Source of the DNA: Clostridia bacterium
Lineage (GTDB): Bacteria; Bacillota_A; Clostridia; Christensenellales; Aristaeellaceae
Length of the DNA stretch: 12,639 nucleotides
Direction: 5' to 3'
Assembly: GCA_017430945.1 (NCBI GenBank)
Contig: JAFRMB010000057.1
Location: forward strand, 1-12,639
Shown here: piece after piece, positions 6,357-12,639 of the stretch
Layout of the letters: the number at the start of each line of letters is the position of its first letter
Numbering within the stretch: the stretch's first letter is position 1
Made by a program: the position numbers and the translations under genes
Notes under the pieces: model-generated
Databases searched by the model: none
The model's input: only the letters and a program-made list of their open reading frames with translations
Told to the model about the DNA's origin: nothing

Positions 6357-6887
6357 TCAGAGCTTGCGGTAGCGCGACTCGATCCACAGGTTGGACACGC
6401 CGTTGTATATGATGACGATGCCCACGGCCATGACCAGCATCTCCATCGTGGAGAAGGGGTTGCACATCACGAGCAGCCCGAGCACGATGGTCAGCACCGC
6501 CATCGCCATCGACAGCGCCCAGCGGTCGTAGCCCATACGCCGCTGGTCCAGCGCCTGCGCCAGGTTCACGATGCCGTTGATGAGCACGATGACGCCCACG
6601 ACGAAGGGGATGATGGAGATCAGGAACTTCGGCGACGTCAGTACGATCACGCCGCCGATGGCCATCAGTATGCCCTGCGCCAGGGTCAGGAAGCTCACAT
6701 CCCGGTCGCGGCCCCGGTACCACGAGACGACGCACACGATGCCGCCGATGAGCAGCGCGATGCCGACCACCGCCAGCGCCGTGGTCATCACGCCGCCCGG
6801 CCACAGCACCAGCACCAGCCCGACGATGATCATCAGCACGGACAGCAGCAGACCGTGCCTGTCCTGAGGATTCAAATAGCGATTCAT
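6357..6887 (-). CDS. HdeD/DUF308-family membrane protein
   Basis: This 176-aa integral membrane protein has six hydrophobic segments of about 20 residues in three hairpin pairs. The recurring pattern of a glycine-rich helix ending near a W-P-G or C-N-P turn is characteristic of HdeD/DUF308 proteins (LVLWPGG near residue 29, VLTSPKFLI near 80, LLVMCNPFS near 138). In Escherichia coli HdeD is linked to acid resistance; the role of the clostridial members is unknown. An ATG at 6893 lies only 1 nt from GGGAGGC, so the ATG at 6887, 7 nt from that site, is chosen; this removes Met-Asp from the longer reading. It is expressed from its own consensus promoter and followed by hairpin copy 1. Family assignment is by pattern, fairly sure. 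Confidence 0.88.
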   Translation of the reverse strand: MNRYLNPQDRHGLLLSVLMIIVGLVLVLWPGGVMTTALAVVGIALLIGGIVCVVSWYRGRDRDVSFLTLAQGILMAIGGVIVLTSPKFLISIIPFVVGVIVLINGIVNLAQALDQRRMGYDRWALSMAMAVLTIVLGLLVMCNPFSTMEMLVMAVGIVIIYNGVSNLWIESRYRKL

Positions 6888-6893
6888 ATCCAT

Positions 6894-6900
6894 GCCTCCC
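6894..6900 (-). promoter_or_regulatory. Ribosome binding site deciding the HdeD-like start
   Basis: GGGAGGC on the minus strand is 7 nt from the ATG at 6887 but only 1 nt from the ATG at 6893. The former is the workable spacing. Confidence 0.75.
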
Positions 6901-6929
6901 GTCCTTTGCGGCCCACAGGCCGTGCCGTC

Positions 6930-6959
6930 ATTATACCGCTTTTCGGCGGGCCCTGTCAA
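6930..6959 (-). promoter_or_regulatory. Consensus sigma-A promoter of the HdeD-like gene
   Basis: Both hexamers are perfect: TTGACA (6959-6954) and TATAAT (6935-6930), 18 nt apart. Transcription should start near 6923, leaving a leader of about 36 nt. The TGA stop of the upstream methyltransferase gene (6958-6956) is embedded in the -35 hexamer. Confidence 0.9.
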
Positions 6960-8293
6960 CGCGGTGTCATCGCCCTGCGCAGGCCCTTCGGCAGATGGTT
7001 CTTCAGCTGGTCGTCGCTGCGCTTGCCCCAGCCCAGGGGAAGCCCGCGCCACACGGCCAGCGTCCAGCCCTTTTCTCCGGGGCCGGGCACCGCCTCGCCC
7101 GAAAGCCACGCGGCGGCCTGCGCGTCGTCGAGCTCCGCCACGCGCAACGCATGATCGAGCGGCAGCGCCATCGCCAGCGCGTGCGCCGGCTCGATGTGGC
7201 TCCGCCCCGCCCGCAGCAGCATGAGCCCCTCCGATACGACCTTCAGTCCGTCCACCGGCGGCGCCGCCGCAGGCACGGCCACCAGCCTGTCCCCCCGCAG
7301 CGTGAGATCCATGTCCCGCACGGGTCCGGGCAGCGTACAGGCCTCGCGCGCCAGCGCCGCCACGAGCCGCACTGCCGCCGGATCCGGCCTGCGCGCGACG
7401 GACGACGGCCCACGCGCTTTCGGGCCGGCTCTGCGAAGCCGCGCCGCGAAGTGCCCGTCGCCCCTGACCTGATGCGGGAAAATGCGCATCATGCCGTCGA
7501 CGGCGGCGCCGAGCCCCGGCAGTTCGAATTCCTCCGGCGCAAAGTCCGGGTGCCGCGCCAGAAAGCGGTCGATCGTGTCCTCGTTTTCGAGCCGGTTGAA
7601 GGTACAGGTGGAATACACCAGCCGCCCGCCGGGCCGGAGCATCTCCGCCGCGCGGTCCAGGATCTGCGCCTGTCTCGCCGCGCAGCCCTTCGGCGCGCCG
7701 GGCTGCCACGCGCCCCGCGCATCCGGGTCGCGGCGGAACATGCCCTCGCCGGAGCAGGGCGCGTCCACCAGTATGGCGTCGAAGGCTTCGGGCCATTTGT
7801 TCGCCAGCCGGTCCGGCAGCGCATTCACCACGACGGCGTTGGTCGCGCCCATGCGCTCCAGGTTCCCCGCCAGCGCCTTCGCGCGGGCGGGCTCGGGGTC
7901 GTTGGCGATCAGGGCCCCGCGGCCGGCCATGGCTGCGGCGATCTGCGTGGATTTGCCGCCCGGCGCCGCGCACAGATCCAGCACGACCTCGCCCGGCTGC
8001 GCGTCCAGCGCCGCGGCGGGCAGCATGGCGCTGGCCTCCTGGATGTAGTAGGCGCCCGCCCAGTGGGCGATGGCCGCGCCCGGCCGCGCGCCGTCCTTCA
8101 GATAGCGGCCCGCCTTTGCCCAGGGCACCGGCGCGTCCGTGTATGCCGCGGCGGCCGCCTCCGCGCCCGGCCGCTTTTCGTTCAACCGCAGCGCGAGCGC
8201 CGGCGGCGCGTCCATGGCATGCAAAAATGCCGGGTACGCATCGCCCAGCATTTCCTGCATCTCCCTCGTGAAGGCCTCCGGCAGCGCGATCAT
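6956..8293 (-). CDS. rsmF: RsmF-type rRNA cytosine-C5 methyltransferase (NOL1/NOP2/Sun family)
   Basis: This 445-aa cytoplasmic enzyme is predicted to transfer a methyl group from S-adenosylmethionine to carbon 5 of a cytosine in 16S rRNA. The N-terminal LPEAF...ML segment and ALRLNEKR (about 34-41) are typical. The methyltransferase core follows: SAM motif D106-LCAAPGGKS-T116, motif IV D177-APCSGEG-184 with Cys180, and motif VI S228-TCTF-232 with the nucleophile Cys230. A C-terminal RNA-binding region about 290-445 ends in GLPLGWGKRSDDQLKNHLPK, the RsmF-style tail. The ATG at 8293 overlaps the HAD gene stop as ATGA, with AGGGG 8 nt upstream; a longer in-frame N-terminus would be a Gly/Ala-rich tail inside the HAD gene and is rejected. 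The exact target cytosine cannot be stated. Confidence 0.92.
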   Translation of the reverse strand: MIALPEAFTREMQEMLGDAYPAFLHAMDAPPALALRLNEKRPGAEAAAAAYTDAPVPWAKAGRYLKDGARPGAAIAHWAGAYYIQEASAMLPAAALDAQPGEVVLDLCAAPGGKSTQIAAAMAGRGALIANDPEPARAKALAGNLERMGATNAVVVNALPDRLANKWPEAFDAILVDAPCSGEGMFRRDPDARGAWQPGAPKGCAARQAQILDRAAEMLRPGGRLVYSTCTFNRLENEDTIDRFLARHPDFAPEEFELPGLGAAVDGMMRIFPHQVRGDGHFAARLRRAGPKARGPSSVARRPDPAAVRLVAALAREACTLPGPVRDMDLTLRGDRLVAVPAAAPPVDGLKVVSEGLMLLRAGRSHIEPAHALAMALPLDHALRVAELDDAQAAAWLSGEAVPGPGEKGWTLAVWRGLPLGWGKRSDDQLKNHLPKGLRRAMTPR

Positions 8294-8994
8294 TCCGGCA
8301 TCCCCTCCCGGACCAGCGCCTCCAGCGCGCCCAGGTCCTCCACCACAGGCCCCTCCCACACCTCGGCGGCAGGGGCCTCGGGGCGGGACATCTGCACCGC
8401 GTGCAGCCCGGCGCGCACGGCGCCGTACAGGTTGTCCGGGCGGTCGTCGATGAACAGACAGTCTCCGGGCTCGGCGCCCAGCCGGTCGAGGATCGCGGCG
8501 TACATGCGCGGACTCGGCTTCGTCGCGCCGACCTCGGCGGAGATGACGTGCGCGTCCAGGCGCTCCAGTATGCCATAGCGCTCGAGCGCCAGATAGATCG
8601 ACGGCGTGGCGTCCGACAAAAGCCCCAGCCGGTGCCCGCCCCGCAGCCGGTCCATGGCGGCCGGCACATCGCCGAACACGGCGTATCGGTCGGTATTGTA
8701 GGTGAAGTCTTCCGCCAGCGCGTCGAGCGCACCGTCGCTCAGGCGCCAGCCCATCCGACGGTCCAGCGCCATCACGAAGCCCAGCCGGAGCAGCCGCTCG
8801 GTCTCCAGGCTGTCGATGACGCGGCCCTCATCCAGCCACTGCAAGGCGTCGGCGCGGGCGGCCCGAAAGCGGTCGGTGTCAAGCGTCGCCGCGCGCTCCG
8901 GCCCCAGGATCTCGGCAGCCCGATAGGGCAGGTTCCATTCCCCCAGGCGCGGATAGACCAGCACGCCGCCGGCATCGAATATGATATGCTTCAT
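8290..8994 (-). CDS. HAD-superfamily phosphatase-like hydrolase
   Basis: This 234-aa protein carries the HAD motifs: nucleophile Asp7 in FDAGGVL, Ser127 in LLSDAT, Lys159 in GATKPSPRMY and the acidic pair Asp183-Asp184 in FIDDRPDN. A helical cap lies at about 18-100 (subfamily IA layout). The residue two after the nucleophile, normally Asp as acid/base, is Gly9, as in YihX-like members (FDxGxV). So phosphatase activity on a small phosphorylated metabolite is plausible but the substrate is unknown. It is the middle gene of an operon: its ATG overlaps the permease stop (ATGA, 8991-8994) and its own stop overlaps the methyltransferase start (ATGA, 8290-8293). This chain implies coupled translation; no shared pathway is evident. 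Confidence 0.9.
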   Translation of the reverse strand: MKHIIFDAGGVLVYPRLGEWNLPYRAAEILGPERAATLDTDRFRAARADALQWLDEGRVIDSLETERLLRLGFVMALDRRMGWRLSDGALDALAEDFTYNTDRYAVFGDVPAAMDRLRGGHRLGLLSDATPSIYLALERYGILERLDAHVISAEVGATKPSPRMYAAILDRLGAEPGDCLFIDDRPDNLYGAVRAGLHAVQMSRPEAPAAEVWEGPVVEDLGALEALVREGMPE

Positions 8995-10205
8995 TTCCGG
9001 CCGTTCACCTTTCCTATCTTCTCAGGCGCCCTGGCATAGGCCGAGCTCTCCACCGGCAGCCCGTTGGCCTTCAGCCGCTTGTCGCAGATGGTGCGCACGA
9101 TGGCGTACAGCAGCGCGAACACCGGCACGCCCATCAGCATGCCGACGAACCCGAACAGCCCGCCGCCGATCACGATGGAGAGCATGATCCAGAACGCCGA
9201 AACGCCGACATAGTCGCCCAGTATGAACGGCCCGATCACGTTGCCGTCGACCTGCTGGAGGATGAAGACGAATATGCCGAACCAAAGCGCGCTCACCGGG
9301 TTGACCAGCAGCAGGATCAGCACGCTGGGCACGGCGCCGATGTAGGGCCCGAAGAAGGGCACCACGTTGGTCACGCCCACGATCACCGAGATCAGCAGCG
9401 GATACTCCAGCCGCATCACCAGCATGCCGATGTAGCAGATGATGCCGATGATCATCGAATCCAGGATCTTGCCGGTGATGAAGCCCGCGAAGATCTTGTG
9501 CGCCCGGCGCGTCCAGTAGATCAGCAGCTCGCAGGTGGGCTGCTTCAGGAAGGCGTACAGCACCTTCTTGGTCTGCGCGCAGAAGGTCTCCTTGTCCAGC
9601 ATCAGGTAGAATGCGGCGATCAGGCCCACCACGAAGTGGAACACCACGCTGTAGACACCGCTGGAGATGCCGCCGGCGAGAGCCATCAGGTTGTTGACCA
9701 GCAGCGACGTGTAGTTCATGAGCTCCGATACGACCTTCTCCCACGCGATGACCAGCTGCTCGCCCTCGATGCTCATGAATTCGAACTTCAGCAGCAGCTG
9801 TTCGATGCTCTTTTCGTTGGAGACCACGAAGTTGGCCACGTACTGCAGCACGGACTTGATGGATGTGATCAGCTGCGGCAGCAGTATGGCGGAGAAGCCC
9901 GCGATCAGCGCCAGCAGCAGCAAAAACGCCAGCGTCGTCGAGAGCGCGCGGTTCAGCCGGGGATGGGCCCTTCTGCGGAACACCGTCTTGTTGAAGACCC
10001 ACTCCAGCCGATTCACCACCGGCAGCAGCAAAAACGCGATGCCGAAGCCGAGTATGAACGGCATGATGACGTTGATGATGCCGGCGATCACGCCCCACAG
10101 CTTGTCGATATAAATGATCGCCGTGGTCAGCAACACCGCCACGCAGAGCACCAGTATCGCCGCGCGCGTCCTGCCGCGCAGCTCTTCGGGGATCCAGGAT
10201 CTCAT
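8991..10205 (-). CDS. AI-2E/PerM-family membrane transporter
   Basis: This 404-aa polytopic membrane protein belongs to the AI-2E (PerM/YtvI) family. Helices are seen near 16-33, 38-64, 88-112, 180-203, 246-263, 268-285, 295-315 and 335-372. A long polar segment (about 113-178) between the third and fourth is normal for the family. The family fingerprints GVTNVVPFFGPYIGAVPS (277-294) and QQVDGNVIGP (317-326) are intact. Members have been linked to autoinducer-2 export, Na+/H+ antiport and sporulation, so the substrate should be left open. The ATG at 10205 is preceded by GGAGG with 5-nt spacing and lies about 70 nt below a good promoter. It heads the operon with the HAD and RsmF-like genes. 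Confidence 0.93.
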   Translation of the reverse strand: MRSWIPEELRGRTRAAILVLCVAVLLTTAIIYIDKLWGVIAGIINVIMPFILGFGIAFLLLPVVNRLEWVFNKTVFRRRAHPRLNRALSTTLAFLLLLALIAGFSAILLPQLITSIKSVLQYVANFVVSNEKSIEQLLLKFEFMSIEGEQLVIAWEKVVSELMNYTSLLVNNLMALAGGISSGVYSVVFHFVVGLIAAFYLMLDKETFCAQTKKVLYAFLKQPTCELLIYWTRRAHKIFAGFITGKILDSMIIGIICYIGMLVMRLEYPLLISVIVGVTNVVPFFGPYIGAVPSVLILLLVNPVSALWFGIFVFILQQVDGNVIGPFILGDYVGVSAFWIMLSIVIGGGLFGFVGMLMGVPVFALLYAIVRTICDKRLKANGLPVESSAYARAPEKIGKVNGRK

Positions 10206-10280
10206 ATATGCCTCCGTAACACCGCGTTCTGCCGGGCCTGCGGCGCGATCGCCGCGAATGCCCCAAACCCCACCGATGTT

Positions 10281-10309
10281 ATTATATCAAATCGGGCAGG
10301 CCAGTTCAA
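10281..10309 (-). promoter_or_regulatory. Promoter of the AI-2E/HAD/RsmF operon
   Basis: On the minus strand, TTGAAC (10309-10304) and a perfect TATAAT (10286-10281) are 17 nt apart. TGA directly before TATAAT gives an extended -10 (TGnTATAAT). A nearby TTGACT would need a 22-nt spacer and is discounted. Initiation near 10275 gives a leader of about 70 nt. It is divergent from the ribonuclease Z promoter, with about 31 bp between the two -35 hexamers. Confidence 0.85.
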
Positions 10310-10340
10310 GTCAAATTCTGCGCATGCCGCGCCGGGACGG

Positions 10341-10370
10341 TTGCGCCCCCCGCGCGGCCGGGTGTATAAT
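10341..10370 (+). promoter_or_regulatory. Promoter of the ribonuclease Z gene
   Basis: A perfect TATAAT (10365-10370) has a weak -35, TTGCGC (10341-10346), 18 nt upstream. Initiation near 10377 gives a leader of about 50 nt before the ATG at 10429. Confidence 0.65.
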
Positions 10371-10418
10371 GAAGGCGTCCCTGGGCGGCGGGACGCCGCG
10401 GGACATCCCACACATCCT

Positions 10419-10423
10419 GGAGG
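10419..10423 (+). promoter_or_regulatory. Ribosome binding site fixing the ribonuclease Z start
   Basis: GGAGG lies 5 nt before the ATG at 10429. It excludes the long in-frame extension that would run back through the promoter into the AI-2E gene. Confidence 0.8.
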
Positions 10424-10428
10424 ACGCC

Positions 10429-11346
10429 ATGCTTCGAGTGACACTGCCGGGCACCGGCGGCATGATGCCGCTGAAGGAGCGCGCGCTGGCCTGCGCCATG
10501 CTGACCCAGAGCGGCCGCAGCCTGCTCATCGACTGCGGCGAAGGCACCCAGACGCAGATCCGCGCCTGCGGGCTGACCTTCAAGCCCATCGACGCCGTAC
10601 TGATCACGCACTTCCACGGCGACCACGTGAGCGGTCTGCCGGGGCTTTTGCTGTCCATGGGCAACCAGGGCCGCGAGGCGCCGGTCGTCATCGCCGGGCC
10701 GACGGGCGTCGAACACATCGTGGACAGCCTGCGCGTCATCGCGCCGGAGCTGCCCTTCGATATCGCGTTCGAACCCATCGATCCCGCCTCGCCCCATCCG
10801 TTCGAAGCGGCGGGCCTGCGCGTTTTGCCCTTCCCCCTCGACCACGCGGGCATGCCCTGCCTGGGCTACCGGCTCACGCTGCCCCGGCCCGGCCGGTTCC
10901 TGCCGGAGCGCGCCAGGGAGAACGGCGTGCCGCTGCGGGTGTGGAACGCGCTGCAGCGGCAGCCCGAGGTCACCCTGGACGGCGCGACCTACACCCGGGA
11001 GATGGCCATGACGCCGCCCCGGCGCGGCATCACCGTGACCTACGCCACCGATACCCGTCCCACCGCGGCGCTCGTGGAGGCCGCCCGGGACTGCGACCTT
11101 CTGATCTGCGAGGCGATGTTCGGTACCGACGAGAAACTGCCGCGCGCGCAGAAGTCCGGCCATATGCTGATGTCGGAGGCCGCCGCGGTCGCCGCGCAGG
11201 CCGGCGCGCGCCGGCTTTGGCTGACCCACTACAGCCCGGCCATGCCGGACCCTTCGATCGGGCTGGACGCCGCCCGGGCGATCTTCCCCGCGGCGGAGCC
11301 GGGCTTCGACGGCCTCTGCTGCGATCTGCCCTTCACCGAGGGGTAG
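10429..11346 (+). CDS. rnz: Ribonuclease Z (tRNA 3' endonuclease), metallo-beta-lactamase fold
   Basis: This 305-aa cytoplasmic zinc enzyme trims the 3' trailer of tRNA precursors. The zinc ligands are all visible: H61-x-H63-x-D65-H66 in THFHGDH, H139 in PLDHAG, D208 in ATDTRP and H267 in LTHYSP, with H245 in SGHMLMSEAA as the family catalytic histidine. The flexible arm that grips tRNA is recognisable as PGRFLPERARENGVP (154-168). Length equals the usual bacterial short form (about 300-310 aa). The opening LPGTGGMMP is a variant of the family's FLGTGG. It is transcribed alone, divergently from the AI-2E operon, and converges on the phosphofructokinase gene. Other MBL hydrolases are unlikely given the arm and C-terminal motif. 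Confidence 0.92.
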   Translation: MLRVTLPGTGGMMPLKERALACAMLTQSGRSLLIDCGEGTQTQIRACGLTFKPIDAVLITHFHGDHVSGLPGLLLSMGNQGREAPVVIAGPTGVEHIVDSLRVIAPELPFDIAFEPIDPASPHPFEAAGLRVLPFPLDHAGMPCLGYRLTLPRPGRFLPERARENGVPLRVWNALQRQPEVTLDGATYTREMAMTPPRRGITVTYATDTRPTAALVEAARDCDLLICEAMFGTDEKLPRAQKSGHMLMSEAAAVAAQAGARRLWLTHYSPAMPDPSIGLDAARAIFPAAEPGFDGLCCDLPFTEG

Positions 11347-11498
11347 GCCCGGCTGCGCCGTCCCGTCGACGGTCCCCTCCCCGGGATCCCTCAAGGGGTA
11401 AGGCGTCTCCCAACATCCAGCGCAGATGACCGGCCGACAGGGCTGAACAGATGTCCCCGTACGATCGGGATCCGGAGCGGGGACGGCTTTGCCCATAG
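11347..11498. other. Intergenic gap after ribonuclease Z
   Basis: The gap between the convergent ribonuclease Z and phosphofructokinase genes holds no credible gene. A 7-bp inverted repeat GTCCCCG (11453-11459) / CGGGGAC (11478-11484) with an 18-nt loop is followed by GGCTTT. It might weakly terminate the plus-strand transcript. The right end of the gap carries hairpin copy 2. Confidence 0.4.
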
Positions 11499-11530
11499 AT
11501 CGAGGCTGCCTCTTTTGAGACAGCCTCGAT
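11499..11530 (-). repeat. Terminator-like hairpin, copy 2 (3' of phosphofructokinase)
   Basis: A 14-bp stem (11499-11512 with 11517-11530) closes a 4-nt loop. The core GAGGCTGTCTC / GAGGCAGCCTC (minus strand) is identical to copy 1 at 6275-6304, including the U-G wobble that pairs only in minus-strand RNA. The outer pairs differ (ATC/GAT here, CA/TG in copy 1) yet stay complementary. It begins 22 nt after the phosphofructokinase stop. No U-run follows on either strand. Confidence 0.82.
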
Positions 11531-11552
11531 ATTCAATGGATCCGTACAGTTA

Positions 11553-12639
11553 TCAGCCCATCGGCTCAGCCTTGACCTTGGCCAGCTTCACGAAGCGGGG
11601 CAGGCTGTTCTCCTTGGGCAGCTGGGTCTCGCCCTGGATGAGCGGCAGCGCGTAGTCGATGAAGCCCTGGTTGAGGCCGTCGCCCGCGTCGTTGATCCAC
11701 TCCTGCGGCACCTTCTTTTCGGTGTTCGCCACATCGGTCAGCTCGAACAGCTTGATGTTGCACACATACTTGCCGTTCTCATAGCTGCGCTCGAAGCCCA
11801 CCATCTTGTCGGTGATGCCCGCAACGGCGTTCTCGACCGCGGCCTTGCCGGCGGAGAAGCTCTCTTCGATGTCGGTCTGGGATGCGCAGTGTGCCGCGCA
11901 GCGCTGCAGCAGGCTGAGCTCGATGCCGCGGACCTTGGCGCCGGTGGCGGCCTTCAGGTGATTGGCCAGGAAGGAAGCCAGGCCGCCCAGCTGGGTGTGG
12001 CCGAAGGCGTCCTTGGCGGCGTTGGCGTTGCCGAACTCGGAGATGAACTTGCCGTCCTTGTCATGGATGCCCTCGGACACCACGACCAGGCACTTCTTGT
12101 TCTTTTCGTAGATGCTCTTGACCTTCTCGGTAAAGGCATCCAGATCGAAATCGCGCTCGGGCAGGTAGATCAGATCAGCGCCGTCGCCGGCATAATTGGC
12201 CAGCGCCGCGGCGGCGGTCAGCCAGCCCGCATGGCGGCCCATGCACTCCACGACGGTGATCATGCCGGTGTCATACACGATGGAATCGCGATACACTTCC
12301 ATGACGGAGGTGGCGATGTACTTGGCGGCGGAGGCAAAGCCCGGGCAGTGGTCGGTGCCGAACAGGTCGTTGTCGATGGTCTTGGGAATGCCCATCACGC
12401 GGCACTCGTAGCCGTTCTTCAGCATGAACTTGCTGATCTTGTTGCAGGTGTCCATGGAGTCGTTGCCGCCGTTATAGAAGAAATAGCGGACATTGTACTT
12501 CTTGAAGATCTCGAGAATGCGCTTGTAATCGGTGTCGTCGTCATCGGGATCGGCGATTTTGTAGCGGCAGGAGCCAAGCTCAGAAGACGGGGTGTGCAGA
12601 AGGAGCTTGAGCTCTTCGGGGTCTTCCTCGTCCATGACA
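11553..12639 (-). CDS. pfp: 6-phosphofructokinase, pyrophosphate-type active site (5' end outside window)
   Basis: The enzyme phosphorylates fructose 6-phosphate to fructose 1,6-bisphosphate in glycolysis. The frame stays open to the window edge and the sequence starts inside the family fold, so about 50-60 N-terminal residues, including the first GG-x-N phosphate-donor segment, are missing. The ATG at 12635 is internal. Numbering from it: GGNDS (56-60), IPKTIDND (83-90, catalytic Asp88), MGRHAGW (132-138), and an E-rich PER motif near 160. Asp59 (Gly104 in E. coli PfkA) and Lys85 (Gly124) are the pair that marks pyrophosphate-dependent rather than ATP-dependent enzymes. Asn58 replaces the usual Mg-binding Asp103. 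Donor choice is inferred from these residues, and pfkA would be the alternative name. Hairpin copy 2 lies 22 nt after the stop. Confidence 0.93.
   Translation of the reverse strand, partial: VMDEEDPEELKLLLHTPSSELGSCRYKIADPDDDDTDYKRILEIFKKYNVRYFFYNGGNDSMDTCNKISKFMLKNGYECRVMGIPKTIDNDLFGTDHCPGFASAAKYIATSVMEVYRDSIVYDTGMITVVECMGRHAGWLTAAAALANYAGDGADLIYLPERDFDLDAFTEKVKSIYEKNKKCLVVVSEGIHDKDGKFISEFGNANAAKDAFGHTQLGGLASFLANHLKAATGAKVRGIELSLLQRCAAHCASQTDIEESFSAGKAAVENAVAGITDKMVGFERSYENGKYVCNIKLFELTDVANTEKKVPQEWINDAGDGLNQGFIDYALPLIQGETQLPKENSLPRFVKLAKVKAEPMG

Noticed and set aside
6357..8732. A 791-codon open frame on the minus strand running through the methyltransferase region into the HdeD-like gene
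   Set aside because: Only its last 176 codons encode a real family. The rest is Arg/Gly/Ala-rich shadow translation of the RsmF-like and HAD genes, typical of GC-rich coding sequence.
8991..10205. Quorum-sensing role for the AI-2E-family transporter
   Set aside because: The family name is historical and members have several proposed activities. No luxS or lsr gene is present in the window.
10114..10428. Longer N-terminus for ribonuclease Z
   Set aside because: The extension is antisense to the AI-2E gene and crosses the ribonuclease Z promoter. The family's LxGTGG opening begins just after the ATG at 10429, which has GGAGG upstream.
9498..11429. A 643-codon plus-strand frame across the AI-2E and ribonuclease Z genes
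   Set aside because: The product is His/Arg/Gln-rich low-complexity shadow, antisense to one conserved gene and out of frame with another. No ribosome site or family motif supports it.
6275..11530. The two repeated hairpins as ends of one composite mobile element
   Set aside because: The 5.2-kb interval holds conserved housekeeping genes and no transposase. Both copies lie in the same orientation at gene 3' ends, and no target-site duplication was seen.

Overview
The window is GC-rich (roughly 60-65% by eye), densely coded and chromosomal in character. The mix of genes points to an anaerobic Firmicute of the Clostridia, possibly Christensenellales-like: a NifJ-type pyruvate:ferredoxin oxidoreductase, a phosphofructokinase with pyrophosphate-type active-site residues, short Sec and lipoprotein signals of Gram-positive style, strong AGGAGG-type ribosome binding sites and near-consensus sigma-A promoters. 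The taxonomic placement is inference. No tRNA, rRNA, CRISPR array, insertion sequence or phage gene was seen.

Layout. At the left edge is the 3' end of a pyruvate:ferredoxin oxidoreductase gene (+), which converges on a 505-aa secreted protein of unknown function (-) across a shared hairpin terminator. Next comes a four-gene minus-strand operon (6111 down to 2941): a small Cys/His-rich membrane protein, an ABC ATPase, a MacB/FtsX-type permease with a His/Asp/Glu-rich loop, and a lipoprotein with a CxxC motif. The last three overlap by 8 nt each. Upstream are an HdeD/DUF308-type membrane protein with its own consensus promoter, then a second minus-strand operon (10205 down to 6956): AI-2E/PerM-family permease, HAD phosphatase-like protein and an RsmF-type rRNA m5C methyltransferase, joined by 4-nt ATGA overlaps. 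Divergent from it is a ribonuclease Z gene (+). At the right edge is the C-terminal part of a phosphofructokinase gene (-).

How the genes fit together. Pyruvate oxidoreductase and phosphofructokinase are central carbon metabolism; RNase Z and the RsmF-like enzyme are RNA maturation. The most interesting block is the ABC operon. Its permease carries a histidine-dense extracytoplasmic loop built of six-residue repeats, the leading small protein has a compact H/C cluster, and the lipoprotein resembles DUF3299 proteins. That combination recalls zinc-linked MacB-like operons of Gram-negative bacteria (Vibrio zrgABCDE, Pseudomonas PA4063-PA4066, from memory), here in what looks like a single-membrane organism. 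A metal role is inference. Two near-identical hairpins with compensating base pairs, lying downstream of two minus-strand genes, are the other non-coding signal worth following. All gaps between genes are under 300 bases.
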